Part shown: positions 35,072 to 47,888 of the stretch, piece by piece | Position numbering within the stretch: position 1 is the first letter of the stretch | How the letters are laid out: each line of letters begins with the position of its first letter | NCBI GenBank assembly: GCA_023374045.1 | Contig: CM041779.1 | Coordinates: 267,726,131-267,790,130, forward strand | Source: Limonium bicolor | Taxonomy: Eukaryota > Streptophyta > Magnoliopsida > Caryophyllales > Plumbaginaceae | Length of the DNA stretch: 64,000 nt | Direction of reading: 5' to 3' | The notes under the pieces: model-generated | What the model saw: only the letters and a program-made list of their open reading frames with translations | Database searches by the model: none | What the model was told of the DNA's origin: nothing | Translations under genes and position numbers: made by a program

Positions 35072-38000
35072 TGAAATACCCCAAACCTTAATATATTGAT
35101 GAACTATCTAATTATAATAAAATAAGGCTATAACATGCCTTAGAAACATTAGAAAAGAGTTAAACAACAATGTACACAAAAAAACATACCTTAAGCGTTT
35201 AAACCAAAAACACACCTTAGAGCACGAAAATGTGCTTTAAGGAAAAATGTGCCTTAAGCATTTATACATGGAACTAAAAGGCTAATGAGCCTAAATACCA
35301 ATAAGGAGTAAGGTAACAACAATAAAATGGCCATAGGAACCATTACGTGTACACACAAATTAAGTATACAAGTCCACACAAAAACCGGTACTAAACTGAC
35401 GAAAGTCAAGGAGAAACCACTAAACGACTTGGTTTAAATTGGAATGAGCAACATGCTATTTCACGAACAAAGTTTCTAAAGGTTGTAAATGTACTAAGAA
35501 CACATTTAAACTAGCCAAAACAAATTGCAAAATCAATGTGAACCCGGAAGCACATAAAATGTGTTTTAAGGCATTTTTGGCTATGTAACATAACAAACAC
35601 ATGGTATAAGTCATTAGGAACGAGTTTAATTCATCAAATGTTACATCAATACAAGATAAAACAAAAAAATCAGATCAAAAGAGGGATAGGGCTGCCGACT
35701 TGGGGGGTGAGTCACCAAGGCTATATTTGCTTTTAAATTCACTATTTCAACTACCAAGACTTTCATTAATTGCAAAAGCATCTTGTCCCCTTAGTGGATC
35801 ATTAATCAGACTCTTATGTGTCAAATAAGAGCTTCCAAGGTCGTAGCTCATCCTCTCTTTGAAGAAACAACACAAAAAAACTCCATGTTCTTAGATTTGA
35901 GCCTTAAAGAACACCTTTCCTTGCATAAATCATAACTTTCTCGTCCTAGCTCCAAATCACAAGATTGATAGCTCGTAGGAAACCTCTCTTGAAGAGATTT
36001 ACAACCATAGCTCATGAGCCCCAAGATTCCCAGGAAAAACCACTAAGAAGTGCCTTTGATTCTCGAGTTAAAACATTGCCTTCTTGAAAACTTCTTATTC
36101 TTTGGTTTTCATTACAGCCGATTGGCATGGGATACTAACCCATCTTATTCTCCATCTTGTTGTATAATTTTGGGGACAATTCCTTTAGCAAGTTGCTGGC
36201 AAAATTTCTAAGGAATTCAAGCTTAAATGTTAAGCTAAAAGGCTAATATACAAGGTAAACTCTACAACTACCTATTTCATGGTTCTAAATGTTGATCTAT
36301 ATATGATCTAACCTATTGTATACCTTGTTTATAATTGCCGATTTTGTTAGGTGTTAGATTTAATTTTTGGCACCTAAAATGTTAATATTTTGTAAATCTA
36401 AAATTAGATTTATAACCCTTATGATATAAGCATTAATATAAGCTATCATAATATATAAGAAAAGTTCATATACTATGATTTAAGAGGTGGCCGAAAATTA
36501 AGAGAGTTTATATGAGTTAGGATAATTATATAACTAAGTTAAATTAAAGGAATTAGTATATTTAAGAGTAATATATAAAATTTGAGAAGTTTTAGCTATA
36601 TATAATAATTTCCGAAAATATATATGAGTTTTTATGAAATTTATGTAGTTTGGATGATGAGAAAATAATTGTAGAATTAAGTTTAAAATTTATAAAGAGT
36701 TTATAAGTGTTACTAGAATTTATAAGGTTTTTGGTATATTTAAAGTTAATAAAAAATAGTATATGTATACTACAACTTTAGGTAATTAAATCTGTTGATT
36801 AAGAGATGTTTAAAATGATTTTTGATGTTCAAAAATTTGTTGGAAAATTAGTTACGAAAATTAGAAATTAATTAGAGTTAAATTGGTTAATAAATGACTT
36901 AGGATAAAAGAAAAGACCACAAGGGTAAAATGGTAATTTCCGTGGTCAAACGTGGTCAAACGTGTTCAAACTTGGTCAATGACAGTTTGTAAAATGTTTA
37001 GAGGAGCTAGAATAAAATTTGTAGCAAAAGATTAGATATTAAAAGGATAAAGGAATAAAAAGTTAAGTTAAATTAACTTTAGGGGTAATATTGTAATTAA
37101 TGGAAAGTTAGGGGGTTTGACCATAAAAGACTGGTCAAACTTGGATATATTTTGGTAAATGACCAAAAGTATAAAAGAAATTAATTAAGTAAGACTTTGG
37201 AAGAAATTAGAAATAAAAATAACAAGTTTAGAACTTATTATGAATAAAATAGAGATTAAGAGAAAACTATGGGTAAGTAATGTAAATAACACATTTTTTA
37301 TGTGTTTAAAAGGTTAAGGAAATTAAATTAAGAATTTAGAAACAAGTTGTAAAAGAAACAGAGTTAAGACGGGGTTAAACGAGACCCGTATATAACTTAA
37401 GGTATACGAGGGGTATACCCGTAATTTAATAAGTATCGGAGAAATCATTACTTAAGGTATTTTAATGAAAATACAAGTTATATTGGGAAAAGAAATAAAT
37501 ACGTATGATACGGGGTATCATACAGACGTATACAAAAATTTTTAGTGTACATGAATAGTACTCATATACGTGAATAACATACGTACACATGAATAGTAAA
37601 TACTTATACATGAATAGTAAATACGTACAAATGAATAGTAAATACGTATACATGAATAGTAAATACATATAAATGAATAGTAAATACATATACATGAATA
37701 GTAACTACGTATTTATGAATAGTCAAATACGAGACATATACATGAATAGTAAAATACGTATACGCGAATAGTAAAATACGTATACATGAATAATATAATA
37801 CGTATACGTGAATAGTAAAATACGGTGAATAGTGAATATACGAAAATTAAGTTATTTAACCACGCCGTCTTAATGAACTATAGGGTCAGAGTAAGGTGAC
37901 CAGAATAGTCGAGACGTCATCTGGGAGTGGACAAACGTCGATAGGCTAAGGTATGGGATTCTTGTAGCTTATTTGCTAACGAGGACTAAGCATTAAACCG

Positions 38001-38901
38001 ATTTACTGTATTGTTGTTGTGTGTCCATTGCACACTAACACGACTTGATTCAGAGCTTGTTCATTAACTATGTTTAGTGACAAATGTATAAGGTTACGAA
38101 TACTCCAAGTTGTTAGTAGGTTAATACCGAGAGAGGTTAAACTAACCAATTGTCAATGAGACTTCAACTAACTAGAACTTGTGAGGAGAGGAATCCGGGA
38201 CTATCTCCGGTCATGCATGTTTAGGATAGGAGGTCGGCATCTGTATCAGATCTGTCTTCCGCCTTGACCCGACAAACTGACACGAGAACTAAACAATTCT
38301 CAGGCCTCAGGAGTTAGGAATCTAACTTACTCATTGATGGGCGTCCATTACGACGTTCGATTTATTTGAGTTGTGAGTGTTTCACATAAATATGTTGTTG
38401 TTATTGTACTTCTTATTATTATTTGTATGAATAATCATCTGCATGTATACGACAAAGTAGTCGTGTGTAGCTCTGTTAGCTTGTGGGCAGCACGTTTTCT
38501 GTACCAGCCATGTGGTGAGCCCCTTGGGGCCTGTGATTTAAACTTTGCAGGTAGGTGCCAGACGAGGACCCAACCTGAGAGTAGGAGTGGGTAGAGCACT
38601 AAGGGTGTAATTTGCATTACGAGTGTGCCTGTACACTCGCTTTATAAACTGTGGTAGTAAGCTGTAATAATAGGAGAGATACTACAGACTTGGTATTGTA
38701 TTTTGTTTTAAGACTTTGTACGCACTTATGTTCGCTACACTCGGGTCCATCAGACCGTAGCTTGAGACTGGAATAAGCCTAGTTAGTCACGTGGGTGACT
38801 GATGGCGGTAACACTAACTTTTAGTATTTTCTTCCGTTGCGTTGTAATATTGTTGGAGGTTTGTTATGTGATGGTTCAGGTTTAGCAGTTGGGGTGTTAC
38901 A
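35072..38901 (+). repeat. Element F 3' LTR (3,830 bp)
   Basis: TGAAATACCCC to GGGGTGTTACA, followed by CACAA (38902-38906). Compared with the 5' LTR it has scattered substitutions, its own minisatellite copy (37550-37840) and deletions, including about 30 bp near 37985 and about 200 bp near 38280. Confidence 0.92.
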
Positions 38902-38906
38902 CACAA
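38902..38906. repeat. Target-site duplication CACAA of element F, right copy
   Basis: Matches 24707-24711; array E sequence resumes here. Confidence 0.9.
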
Positions 38907-40625
38907 CCTGAGCACACATCTCTAAAAAAATAGGACTCACATTCGGCCATCCTTTTCCGAAGGACCCGACTCCCTCAGACTCAGACTCAAAGCACAGAAA
39001 GCTTACAAACAAATAGACACTACGCTTCCGCTGCATTACTTCTACAGTGGACAACCACAGAGCAAACACATACAACTGACTCTAGATATCAATCAAAGCA
39101 GAGAGCAGGTAGCAGACAAATCATGCACTAGGCAACACAGAACACGTAACAGGCAATGACACGGAAGCGTAGACATGCAGACACCCACAAAACCCAAAGA
39201 AAGCCAAACTTGGCTCTGATACCACTAAATGTAACGACCCCAAAACCACTTTAGGAATCAGGGACGTTACACACCGAGTATCTATTACCTAATAATGTAA
39301 GGCTCTAACACATATCCCGAAACTGATACAAAATACTCTTTATAAACTGAATCCAAAGATTATAATGCTTAAACATTTATTACAGAGCGGAAGCAAGCTA
39401 AAGTACAAAGCTGAACAAAACACAAAGACGCCAAGCCACAACTACAAAAGCAGAAGGAAAAGTGAATCTGAAGGCAAAGCAAAATCTTCGAACAAGGGCT
39501 AGACCTGTAAATCAGACGACAATAGTGGTGAGCCAAACTATAGCTCAGCGGGTGATAAACTTCATCAGCTGAGCATGCTCAAAACATATAATGAACATAT
39601 ACATATACATAGCTTTAACTAAACAGGTCAAAGGTCAAAGCAAAAATGAGACTGGGGAAGAAGCTTTCCCAAATCAGATATAGAGCAGAGACAGAGGTTA
39701 ACAAAACCGAGGTGGGACACTAGACACCAGCTAACACATCAGAAGGACTCACATAACATCCTATGGATCCGAAGATCCCACATCCGAAGCCGTAGAGATA
39801 GCTATGGACCCGTCGGTCACTAGATATCCAAGGGACCCTGAGAGAGAGAACAGAAGGGAACCCGAGGGAATAACAGAAGGAATTCCCGCGTAGCATACTA
39901 CGGGATAGCCCGACCCGACTATCCAAGGCTCTGAGGCTAAACATCTAGGTCCCAAAACAGAAGCTTTACAAAACCAAGCAAAAGCCTCAATAGAACAGAG
40001 CAGAGTGGAAAGCCGAATGTTATCAAAACATATCAGAAGCATTATCAAAATAGAAGTCGTAAACCAACTAACACATACAAAAGCCAAACCGTAAACAGAA
40101 GTTCAAACGCTCCTTTAGAGCAATACCGAGATCGGAAACATAATGGCAGTTTTCAGAATGTTAAACTCATATTCACAAGATAAAACACATTCCAATAGCT
40201 AGTACACACTTGTAGGAAACCAATGCCACAAACGACACTCAAAACTGAGCTAAAACTAAAAAGTTACGTAAAACAGACTTGTGTCCGGACATGCGTCCGA
40301 CCTTGCATGTCCAGACACACGCCAAGGACAAAACCAACAAATGTACGAACATCTGTCCAGACTTACATGTCCAGACAAAGTCCACAAATCAGCAAATAGG
40401 TGCGTCTAAACTTGTGTCCGGGCTTGCATGTTCGGACACAAGTTGAACAGAAACCTGGAACTCATCCTCGCCGAACGTACACCACACAGAACTCAGCGAG
40501 ATGAACCTGTCTAAAGCCACGTCCGGACTTATATGTCCAGACGCTAGTCCGGACACTGTAAAACTGCAGAATTCAATGTCGAATGCAGAGCAAATCCATG
40601 GCTAAAATCTTCCACAATTTATACA

Positions 40626-40630
40626 TAATT
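40626..40630. repeat. Target-site duplication TAATT of solo LTR G, left copy
   Basis: The intact sister sequence (18490-18503) has TACATAATTAATC; here TAATT borders the insertion and recurs at 55121-55125. Confidence 0.88.
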
Positions 40631-41254
40631 TGTAACACCCCTACTCTAATCGGCTCTTAATCATCTTACTTAACATTATAATCGCAGCGGTAATCTTAAT
40701 ACTTGAACTACTGGTGTCACCGTTCTCACTCGTCCATACGAGTAATGACGTGCTTACTGACATATTCTTAAATACGAAACAATTTCCCACAGTGACAACA
40801 AGAGATAGATCTAACCTTCCCAAACCAATATAAAATACATTCACAGTGAGCGTTCTAAGTATCCCAATCCTATACACGTTTCTAAGTTCGTATCAAAATG
40901 CAACAGTGCATATTTTAAACAACTGTAATTAAACTACCCAGCGCGTCCCTCTCTTTGCCGACACCGGAAGCTGCATACCTGCAAAAATGGTTGTTTGTGG
41001 TAAGGAATCAGCCCCTGCTGAGTATGTTACTACATGACCGTCATGCCCCCTCAGACCCTCAGTTAATTGGTCGAGAGCATGCAATTCATTTTCATGCAAG
41101 TAGTTTAATATAAAACTGTAAAGCAACAATATATATTGCAATAAATTCAATTAAGAACAAGCCCCCGGCTTCACACATCGCATCGTAACAACCACTAAAA
41201 GCGTATAACGCTTATACGTGTACAAGACCCTATTTCAACAAACACTTGATAGTT

Positions 41255-41440
41255 CATAACTGAGTACGGCGACTCACTCGACCAACGATCCACAATAATC
41301 CACTCACGAGCACAGCGACTCGACTCAAGCAGTTCACCAAACAGACAAGAGTACAACGACTCAATCAAACCAATTCATAACACACAATATGAGTACAGTG
41401 ACTCGCCTCAACCAATCCACCAACATACCACACATAACCA
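41255..41440. repeat. Short tandem array in solo LTR G
   Basis: About four diverged units of 45-60 bp, each with GAGTACRGCGACTC-like and CAACCAATCCAC-like words. Confidence 0.6.
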
Positions 41441-44400
41441 CCAAGCATAACCAATGAACAACAAGGCGAAAACAACGAGAATTATAAACGAGTATAAATT
41501 CTCGTCTTTGGCATGCAAGCCCAAATAATGTACGCCTAATGTACATGCTAATATAGTCGTTCGTAATTGTTCAGTCATGTCTAATGACAACGTCTCATTA
41601 GAACGACGTGTCTCTAAGTTACTCATCATCTATGGCGAGTCACCCACGGCAGTAGCCACTCCAGCGGTAGAGTCTCCGACCTACGAACCATCTGTAGTTC
41701 GTTGGAATTTATCCAGATACTTACGGCTACCATACGGTATCCTAGTATCGTTAATGGATCACCGTTCACAACAAGAGCCACATCCCCTTGATAAACTTAC
41801 TTAGTCCATCGCATAGTTCTACTATTCTTCTTAACACAGTAGACTAAGGTCATTAGTCCAATCCCGAGTATGTCGACTCGGGATCCAGTGTTAGATACGA
41901 GAGCGGCGTTAAACAGGCCAATGCTCCGTATATAAGTCTCGGATAATATATGTATATATCTTATTATCCTAATGCTACAACGTTTTTACTTACGTTCCTT
42001 ATATCACACATATAAGATAGCATCATTGCCGCTAGTTCGTTTTATAATATGTTCATATATACGAACGGTACTATTATCGTACAACAGTATTAATAAGGCA
42101 ACATTAATACACAACTCAAGCATATTAATTCACACAAGCAGACATTCAATCTTATCACAGATTTTCACACAATGTCTGAACTGAGGAAATCCTCAGAGAC
42201 AATCAAGCCACATAAATAACATACCGTTCACCCTGAAAGTATTATAGTGGAGTATGATCCAGCTAGATCCGATGCTCCTCGTGTCGTCTCTAACAATCTA
42301 TCAATATGCATCACACTATGCATCAGCATCTCATACTAACAATACACTACGGCACCCCGTACCGTTACTAACCCATCCCGGTTTATTCCCCGTTGCTAAC
42401 TGATAACGTTTGTCGGGTTTTCGGTTTGACTCGGGATTAGGAAAGACGTTATACCTCATGCGTGGTTACGTCGAGTATATTAATATACTTAACTTTAAAC
42501 GTCTATTATCGCATGTAATTTAATACACATTTGTATATTATAGCTTGTCACTATATTGCATGTATAATCTTAATCGTTTATTATACATCTCACCTTAGTA
42601 TTTATTTTCCTAAGGTTTGTTTTTCCAAGTTTTAATGTGGTATAATTCATATGTAAAAATACTTTGAATTATATAAATCCTCATTTTCCATGTATACTCC
42701 TAACATTAGAATTTCCATATCTAATGTTTGTAATTCTTCTCTCCTTATCTTATATCATTTTAATTATGATCATATATGGTTATTGAACCACATTATATTT
42801 TTCCACATCATAACATATATTTATTTATATACATGTATTATGAGACCATTTATTATATGGTAAATCTTTATAATATATTCATTCTCTTTTAACGAATATT
42901 TCTTATATTACAAATGTTATAACCTTCATAACATTGAAAACCATATTATAAATTTTTGTTCTAAAATTCCCATTATTTTCGAACAGCACTCTTGCTCTCT
43001 TAATTATTTACAAAATCCACCACACCATTTATATAATGTTATATTATAGTTATATAACACATATTATGACATTTATGTCATTAAAACAATTATAACCTAT
43101 AGTTATAATTTGTTATAAATTACCAAATGGACCATAGTATTTTCGGTTTCATTAAATTCCACCATACTTTCAGATTTACAAATCATTCCCAAATTATATT
43201 CCATTGTCACACTTATAATATATACCTTATATTATAATCCTTAAACCTTATCATAAATATAACCTATTGTTTTAAAGGTTTATAATTACCGAACAGACCC
43301 TAGGGTCTGTTTAAATTAAATTCTTTCCACCTAACTTTGTATAATTACCAAATCCCCCCAATTTATAATACATAGTTTCCTTATGTCATCAAAACCATAT
43401 ATTATACATATATCTTTATAAAGCCTTATATATAACTCTAAAAATCACCAAACTATACCAAAAGGTTATAAACATCATTCCTACTCTTATATTTTCAATA
43501 TTTACGGTTTCCACCATATATGTTACCTATATGTAACAATGATATAAAATATCATATATTATACTTATAAAATCCATATTAACTCCAAACTTAACCAAAT
43601 AAATTCCTAAAAATTCCTAGTACCCCTTAGGTGTATAAAATACCATTTCATACCCAAAACTTTCGGTAATCACACATATACCCATGTGTTATGTAATTTT
43701 TACATTTTAATACATAACTTAGTATAATTTGATAATTAAATTAATAAATCATCAAATCTGGTCAAAGTCTTTTGCTTGGTCAATGTTTGACTTCCAAACA
43801 TTTTAACCCTACTTCCACGGTAATTACATAGATTACCCCTAACTTTCCAATATTTGCAATTTCACCCAAACTTATATAATCTTATAATTTTATATAAATT
43901 CATTTAAACTTCCAATTTTTGGCTTTATTAATATATAGCCCCCAAGTTTAATTTATTTACACTAAAACCCCAATAATATGCGGTAATGCATATTTAGCAC
44001 CTAAACTTAATTAAAAGCTTATAAATGCATAAATAAAATGGCCTAAAGTACATGGCCTTATTACAAACATTGGCTTATAAAATAAATTACACATAAATGT
44101 CCAAAAGTACTATAAACTCTCGGCCCTTACCATATTTCTTTATTTACCAATTTTCCACATAATGTCTTAAATTTGACAATTATGCTTATTAATTAGTTAT
44201 ATAAATTTATTAAACCATTCCTTAACCACCTAAGGTCAAAATAAGACCTTAATTAACCATTCACTCTCGGCACAATATATATACATATGTATAAACACAT
44301 ATTAATATACCAAGTGAAGGTTTAAGTGATTTATACCTTGTTTTGTTTGGCCACGCCCAGCTTAGGATAAAATTTCCACAGCATTATTTACATGTTTTCA

Positions 44401-45495
44401 AACAGCAATTAAGGCATGATTAGTCTCCAAGCAAGATCTAACCATAAGAAGTGTTTAATGTCAATTTTCAAGGTAAAATTTACCTCAAAATACCAAGGTA
44501 AATAAGGTTGGTCACGGCCTGTTTTTACAGTAGGCAAAGAGTGTTAAAAGAGCTACTAAAACCAAGCTTTAAACTGGTATAACTCAGATTAGAAGATGGC
44601 TAATTTTTACCTTGTTTAAAATGCCTAAAATGGTGTTTTAGGCTTGAATCTGGTTATACTTCGAAGCTCTTGATGTACCAACTGAATAAGTATGTTAAGA
44701 TGAAGATTATAAGCTTAGAAACAAAGTTTCACAGCCGAATTTGAAGGGAATCAAAAGATATGTGCTTAAAGCACATTTTTACCTTAAAGGATGATTTTTG
44801 TGTTCTAAGCTCCAAGAACCCCTACCAACGAATTTGAACTCTTACTCTAACATCCACACACTGATATTGAGCCATGGGAATAGTATATAAGTTAGCTCAT
44901 AAGATAGCCCTTGAAGAAAGGAAGAAAATGAGCTATTTTATGCCTTAAACCATTACCTTAGGTGAATTTGGTTGGTTTCCTTGCTAGATAGCTTCAAAGC
45001 TCAACAATGGTGAGATTGGGAGCATGTGAGCTCGGATGGGACAGAAGGAAGGAGCAAGGAGTCGTTGGAGACAAGAGATAAGGGAGGAATAATGAAGAAA
45101 ATAAGGAAAAGGTAAGTTAAAGTATTAATTTCTTATTAAATGGAAAAGTAACACTCCACTAAGTCTCCTTTTGTCAATAATTCAGTTCAATCAGGCTCCC
45201 CCTGTCTTGTGGCTGTCGAATCTATGGAATCCAAGGGGTCAACTTTGACCTCTTGACCATTCTTGGTCAACGTTGACTCAAACGGGCCCCATTTTAGGGT
45301 TTTATTAATATTTTAATATTAAATTTGTAAAAATTTGTAAATTTCTGGAAATAAATTCCTAATATGTTATAATATGATATATTAGCATATTTATAGGTAA
45401 TTATAACCTTTAAGCCCATTTAAAAGCCAATTTAGAAGGCAATTACACAAAAACGTGCTTTAAGGAATTTTAGTGCACATTTTGAGTCGCAGGGT

Positions 45496-45500
45496 GTTTC
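45496..45500. repeat. Target-site duplication GTTTC of element H, left copy
   Basis: GTTTC before TGTTAGTGCTG; matches 54704-54708. Confidence 0.92.
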
Positions 45501-46074
45501 TGTTAGTGCTGTTTTGATCGGCAAACTCAGTTTCAAACTGACAAGTACAAAAAGACCAATCCCTGAAGACGCGGTCAGTCCTAAACCGAGAGAGCAAAGA
45601 GAGAAGATAGAAGATATTAAGTAAGATTTTATCTATCTATTAAAGATAAATAAAATCTTCAATAGCGATATGTAACTCAACAACTCGATATCTATAAAGG
45701 GAGCGGAGATACTAGGGTTAGAAGTTAAGGTTTTACAAATTAGAAAAACCGAGTGGGAAACACGGGAAACACAAGAGGGATTCTTATGTGAGGCGATTCG
45801 CAGCAATTATAATATCAATCTGGTTTATAACCTGAAGCTGTTCACGGGGTAGAACTTCAGGGGCTGGGAATTGTGGGATAGTCGCTACTAGACGTGAGCT
45901 GAGTAATAGTACTCGTGATAACATTAGGGAGTGCAAGTTGTACGTGATTAACTTGTATCAGGTGTGATACGTGCTTTAATATTAAAGTCAGTTAAGTTCT
46001 TTAGTATTTCCAATTCTCTGTTCTTCATCAGTCCGATACTAAGACGCATTGTACACCAGCGGTAGGATTCTACA
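45501..46074 (+). repeat. Element H 5' LTR (574 bp)
   Basis: TGTTAGTGCTG to GGATTCTACA. It differs from 54130-54703 at three positions by eye: in ATTCGCAG, CCTGAAGC and TGTACACC. Confidence 0.95.
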
Positions 46075-46076
46075 AT

Positions 46077-46088
46077 TGGTATCAGAGC
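46077..46088 (+). promoter_or_regulatory. Element H primer binding site (tRNA-iMet)
   Basis: TGGTATCAGAGC two bases after the LTR. Confidence 0.92.
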
Positions 46089-46132
46089 AAGGTTACCCTC
46101 ATTTTGAAGAAACTTCTTCAGGGTAGATCGAG

Positions 46133-47874
46133 ATGAATTCCTACAACGTCAAACCTCCTAAGTTGACGAAGTTCAACTACACCAGCTGGTGTGAACAGAT
46201 GGAAGATCAACTGATATCCATCGACCTACAATTATGGGACGTGGTCACTGATGGCGACCTAAAACCCAAGTTCGAGGATAACGGAGTTACCAAGGAGAAA
46301 CCTAGGGCCAGCTGGAGTGAAAGCGACAACAAGATGATCAGTAAGAACAGACAAGCACGAAGGGTTATAATGTCATCGTTGTCAGACTCAGACCAACAAA
46401 AGGTGTTGGGACTGCGCACCGCTAAAGAAGTATGGGAGTTCCTCAAAACCGCATATGCGGGAACTGATTCAGTGAAAAAGGCTAAAGGAAAGCAGCTTAA
46501 AAGACAGCTTGATAATTTCAAGATGTCAGACAGTGAGACCATATCTGAGACACTGGAGAGATTCGAAAGATTTTGTGTGAGCTCAAGGCTGTCGGGGTGA
46601 CTCTTGACAATGATGTGGTGAATGAGAGATTTCTGGATAGTCTCGATAAAGACTGGCTGAACTTTGCCACATTGTTGGAGACCACGAAGGATTTGTCAAA
46701 ATTATCTTTTGAAGAGATGGGCTCAGAACTGACAGTATACGAGGGAAAGATGAGAGGGGAACTGGCAATTCCAGGGGTGAATAAAGACCTGGCACTGAAG
46801 GCCAACAAAGTATCAAATGATAAAGAGAAGGAAAGTGGGAATACTGATGAGGATGAGGAGATTACCATGATTGCCAATGGAATTAGGAAGATATTCGGAG
46901 GAAAGCGAGGGTCGGGGTCTAGATTTGATAAAACCAAAGTCAAGAAAGACCAGATCATATGCTTTAGGTGCAATAAACCGGGACATGTGGTCAAAGATTG
47001 CACATTAAAACCGAAAGAAAATTTTCATGACAAAGTCAAGAAGTTTACTGAAGCGGCAGCTGCAGCTTGGGGGCAAGACGTCTCAGACACAGACTCAGAA
47101 ACAGAAGAAACAGCTGAAGTGTGCATGACGGTCGTGGTCGAGGAAGATGAAGAAGTAAGCGCAGCATCAGACAAGGATTACTGTATGATGGCTAGTGAAG
47201 ACTGGAAGAAGGTACTTGAAGCAGATGAGGTAAGTCCTGAACTCGTTGAAAGTGCTTTCAATTCCTTATCTAAAAAGGAAATCTTTAACTTACTAACTAC
47301 TGCTGTTGTTAAAATTAAACTGCTTGAATCTAAGTTGTCTAAATTAGAGGTGCCTAAGGAACCTGTCGTGGAAAACCAAGTTAAAAAATTCCCTCAAATC
47401 AAGTTTGTAAAACCCTTGGTAGAAAGGATTGAATGTTTACCTGAATGGGCACAAATTGAGTTTAGGTCTCTTCAGAAAGGCTGTGAGAATACGAAGAAAG
47501 AAAATGAAATTTTGACAAACAAGTTGTCAGGAATCTCTAGAGAAAAAGAAATAGATTCCCATCAGAATCCAGTTTGGTATACAGGAAAAGCCGATCTAAC
47601 ACAAATGTTGACTGGAAAGAAAAGAGTAGAAACATCAAACTCATCAAATATATATAAAACTCCTAGTTCTCAAAACTCTAGAACTAAGTATTTTTGTCAG
47701 TTTTGTCATAAGCATGGTCATAGTATAGGGTTTTGTAGAGCCTTGAACTCTAGACATACCTCTCGTACATCCAGAGTCCATTCCCAGTATAGAACTGACC
47801 AAATCAGAGACAGTTCTTCGTATCGAAAGAAAACCACGATTAGACAGGTTTGGGTACCTAAAACTAACAAGTAA
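46133..47874 (+). pseudogene. Element H gag, one frameshift
   Basis: Starts at ATG 46133 (MNSYNVKPPKLTKFNYTSW) with the copia gag fold (TAKEVWEFLKTAY). A one-base frameshift near 46573-46590, in a TTTT run, moves the frame. The rest runs to TAA 47872-47874. There are two CCHC knuckles: CFRCNKPGHVVKDC (about 46960-47001) and CQFCHKHGHSIGFC (about 47695-47736). An acidic linker and a Lys/Leu-rich, coiled-coil-like stretch lie between them. Total length is about 580 codons, long for copia gag and in line with SIRE elements. Confidence 0.87.
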
Positions 47875-47888
47875 TTACTTGATCATAG

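Larger units (their letters stand above)
24712..38901 (+). mobile_element. Element F: complete Tekay-type gypsy element carrying an AlkB gene
   Basis: A 14,190-bp element with two long LTRs, PBS, spliced-looking gag, AlkB frame, protease, RT, RNase H, integrase, chromodomain-like tail, polypurine tract and CACAA duplications. The order is gag-AlkB-PR-RT-RH-INT-CHD. The first 155 bp of the two LTRs differ at about three positions, roughly 2%, so it is older than element H (0.5%). Gag and pol are broken, but both ends and the AlkB frame are preserved. Confidence 0.93.
23302..39229 (-). other. Array E, internal region 2, split by element F
   Basis: The left part is 23302-24711 and the right part 38902-39229, with F in between. 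It aligns with internal region 1, including the PBS complement at 39211-39225. It is non-coding. Confidence 0.8.

Noticed and set aside
42480..44300. Possible gene in the long AT-rich stretch
   Set aside because: Dense stops in all frames; it lies within solo LTR G.
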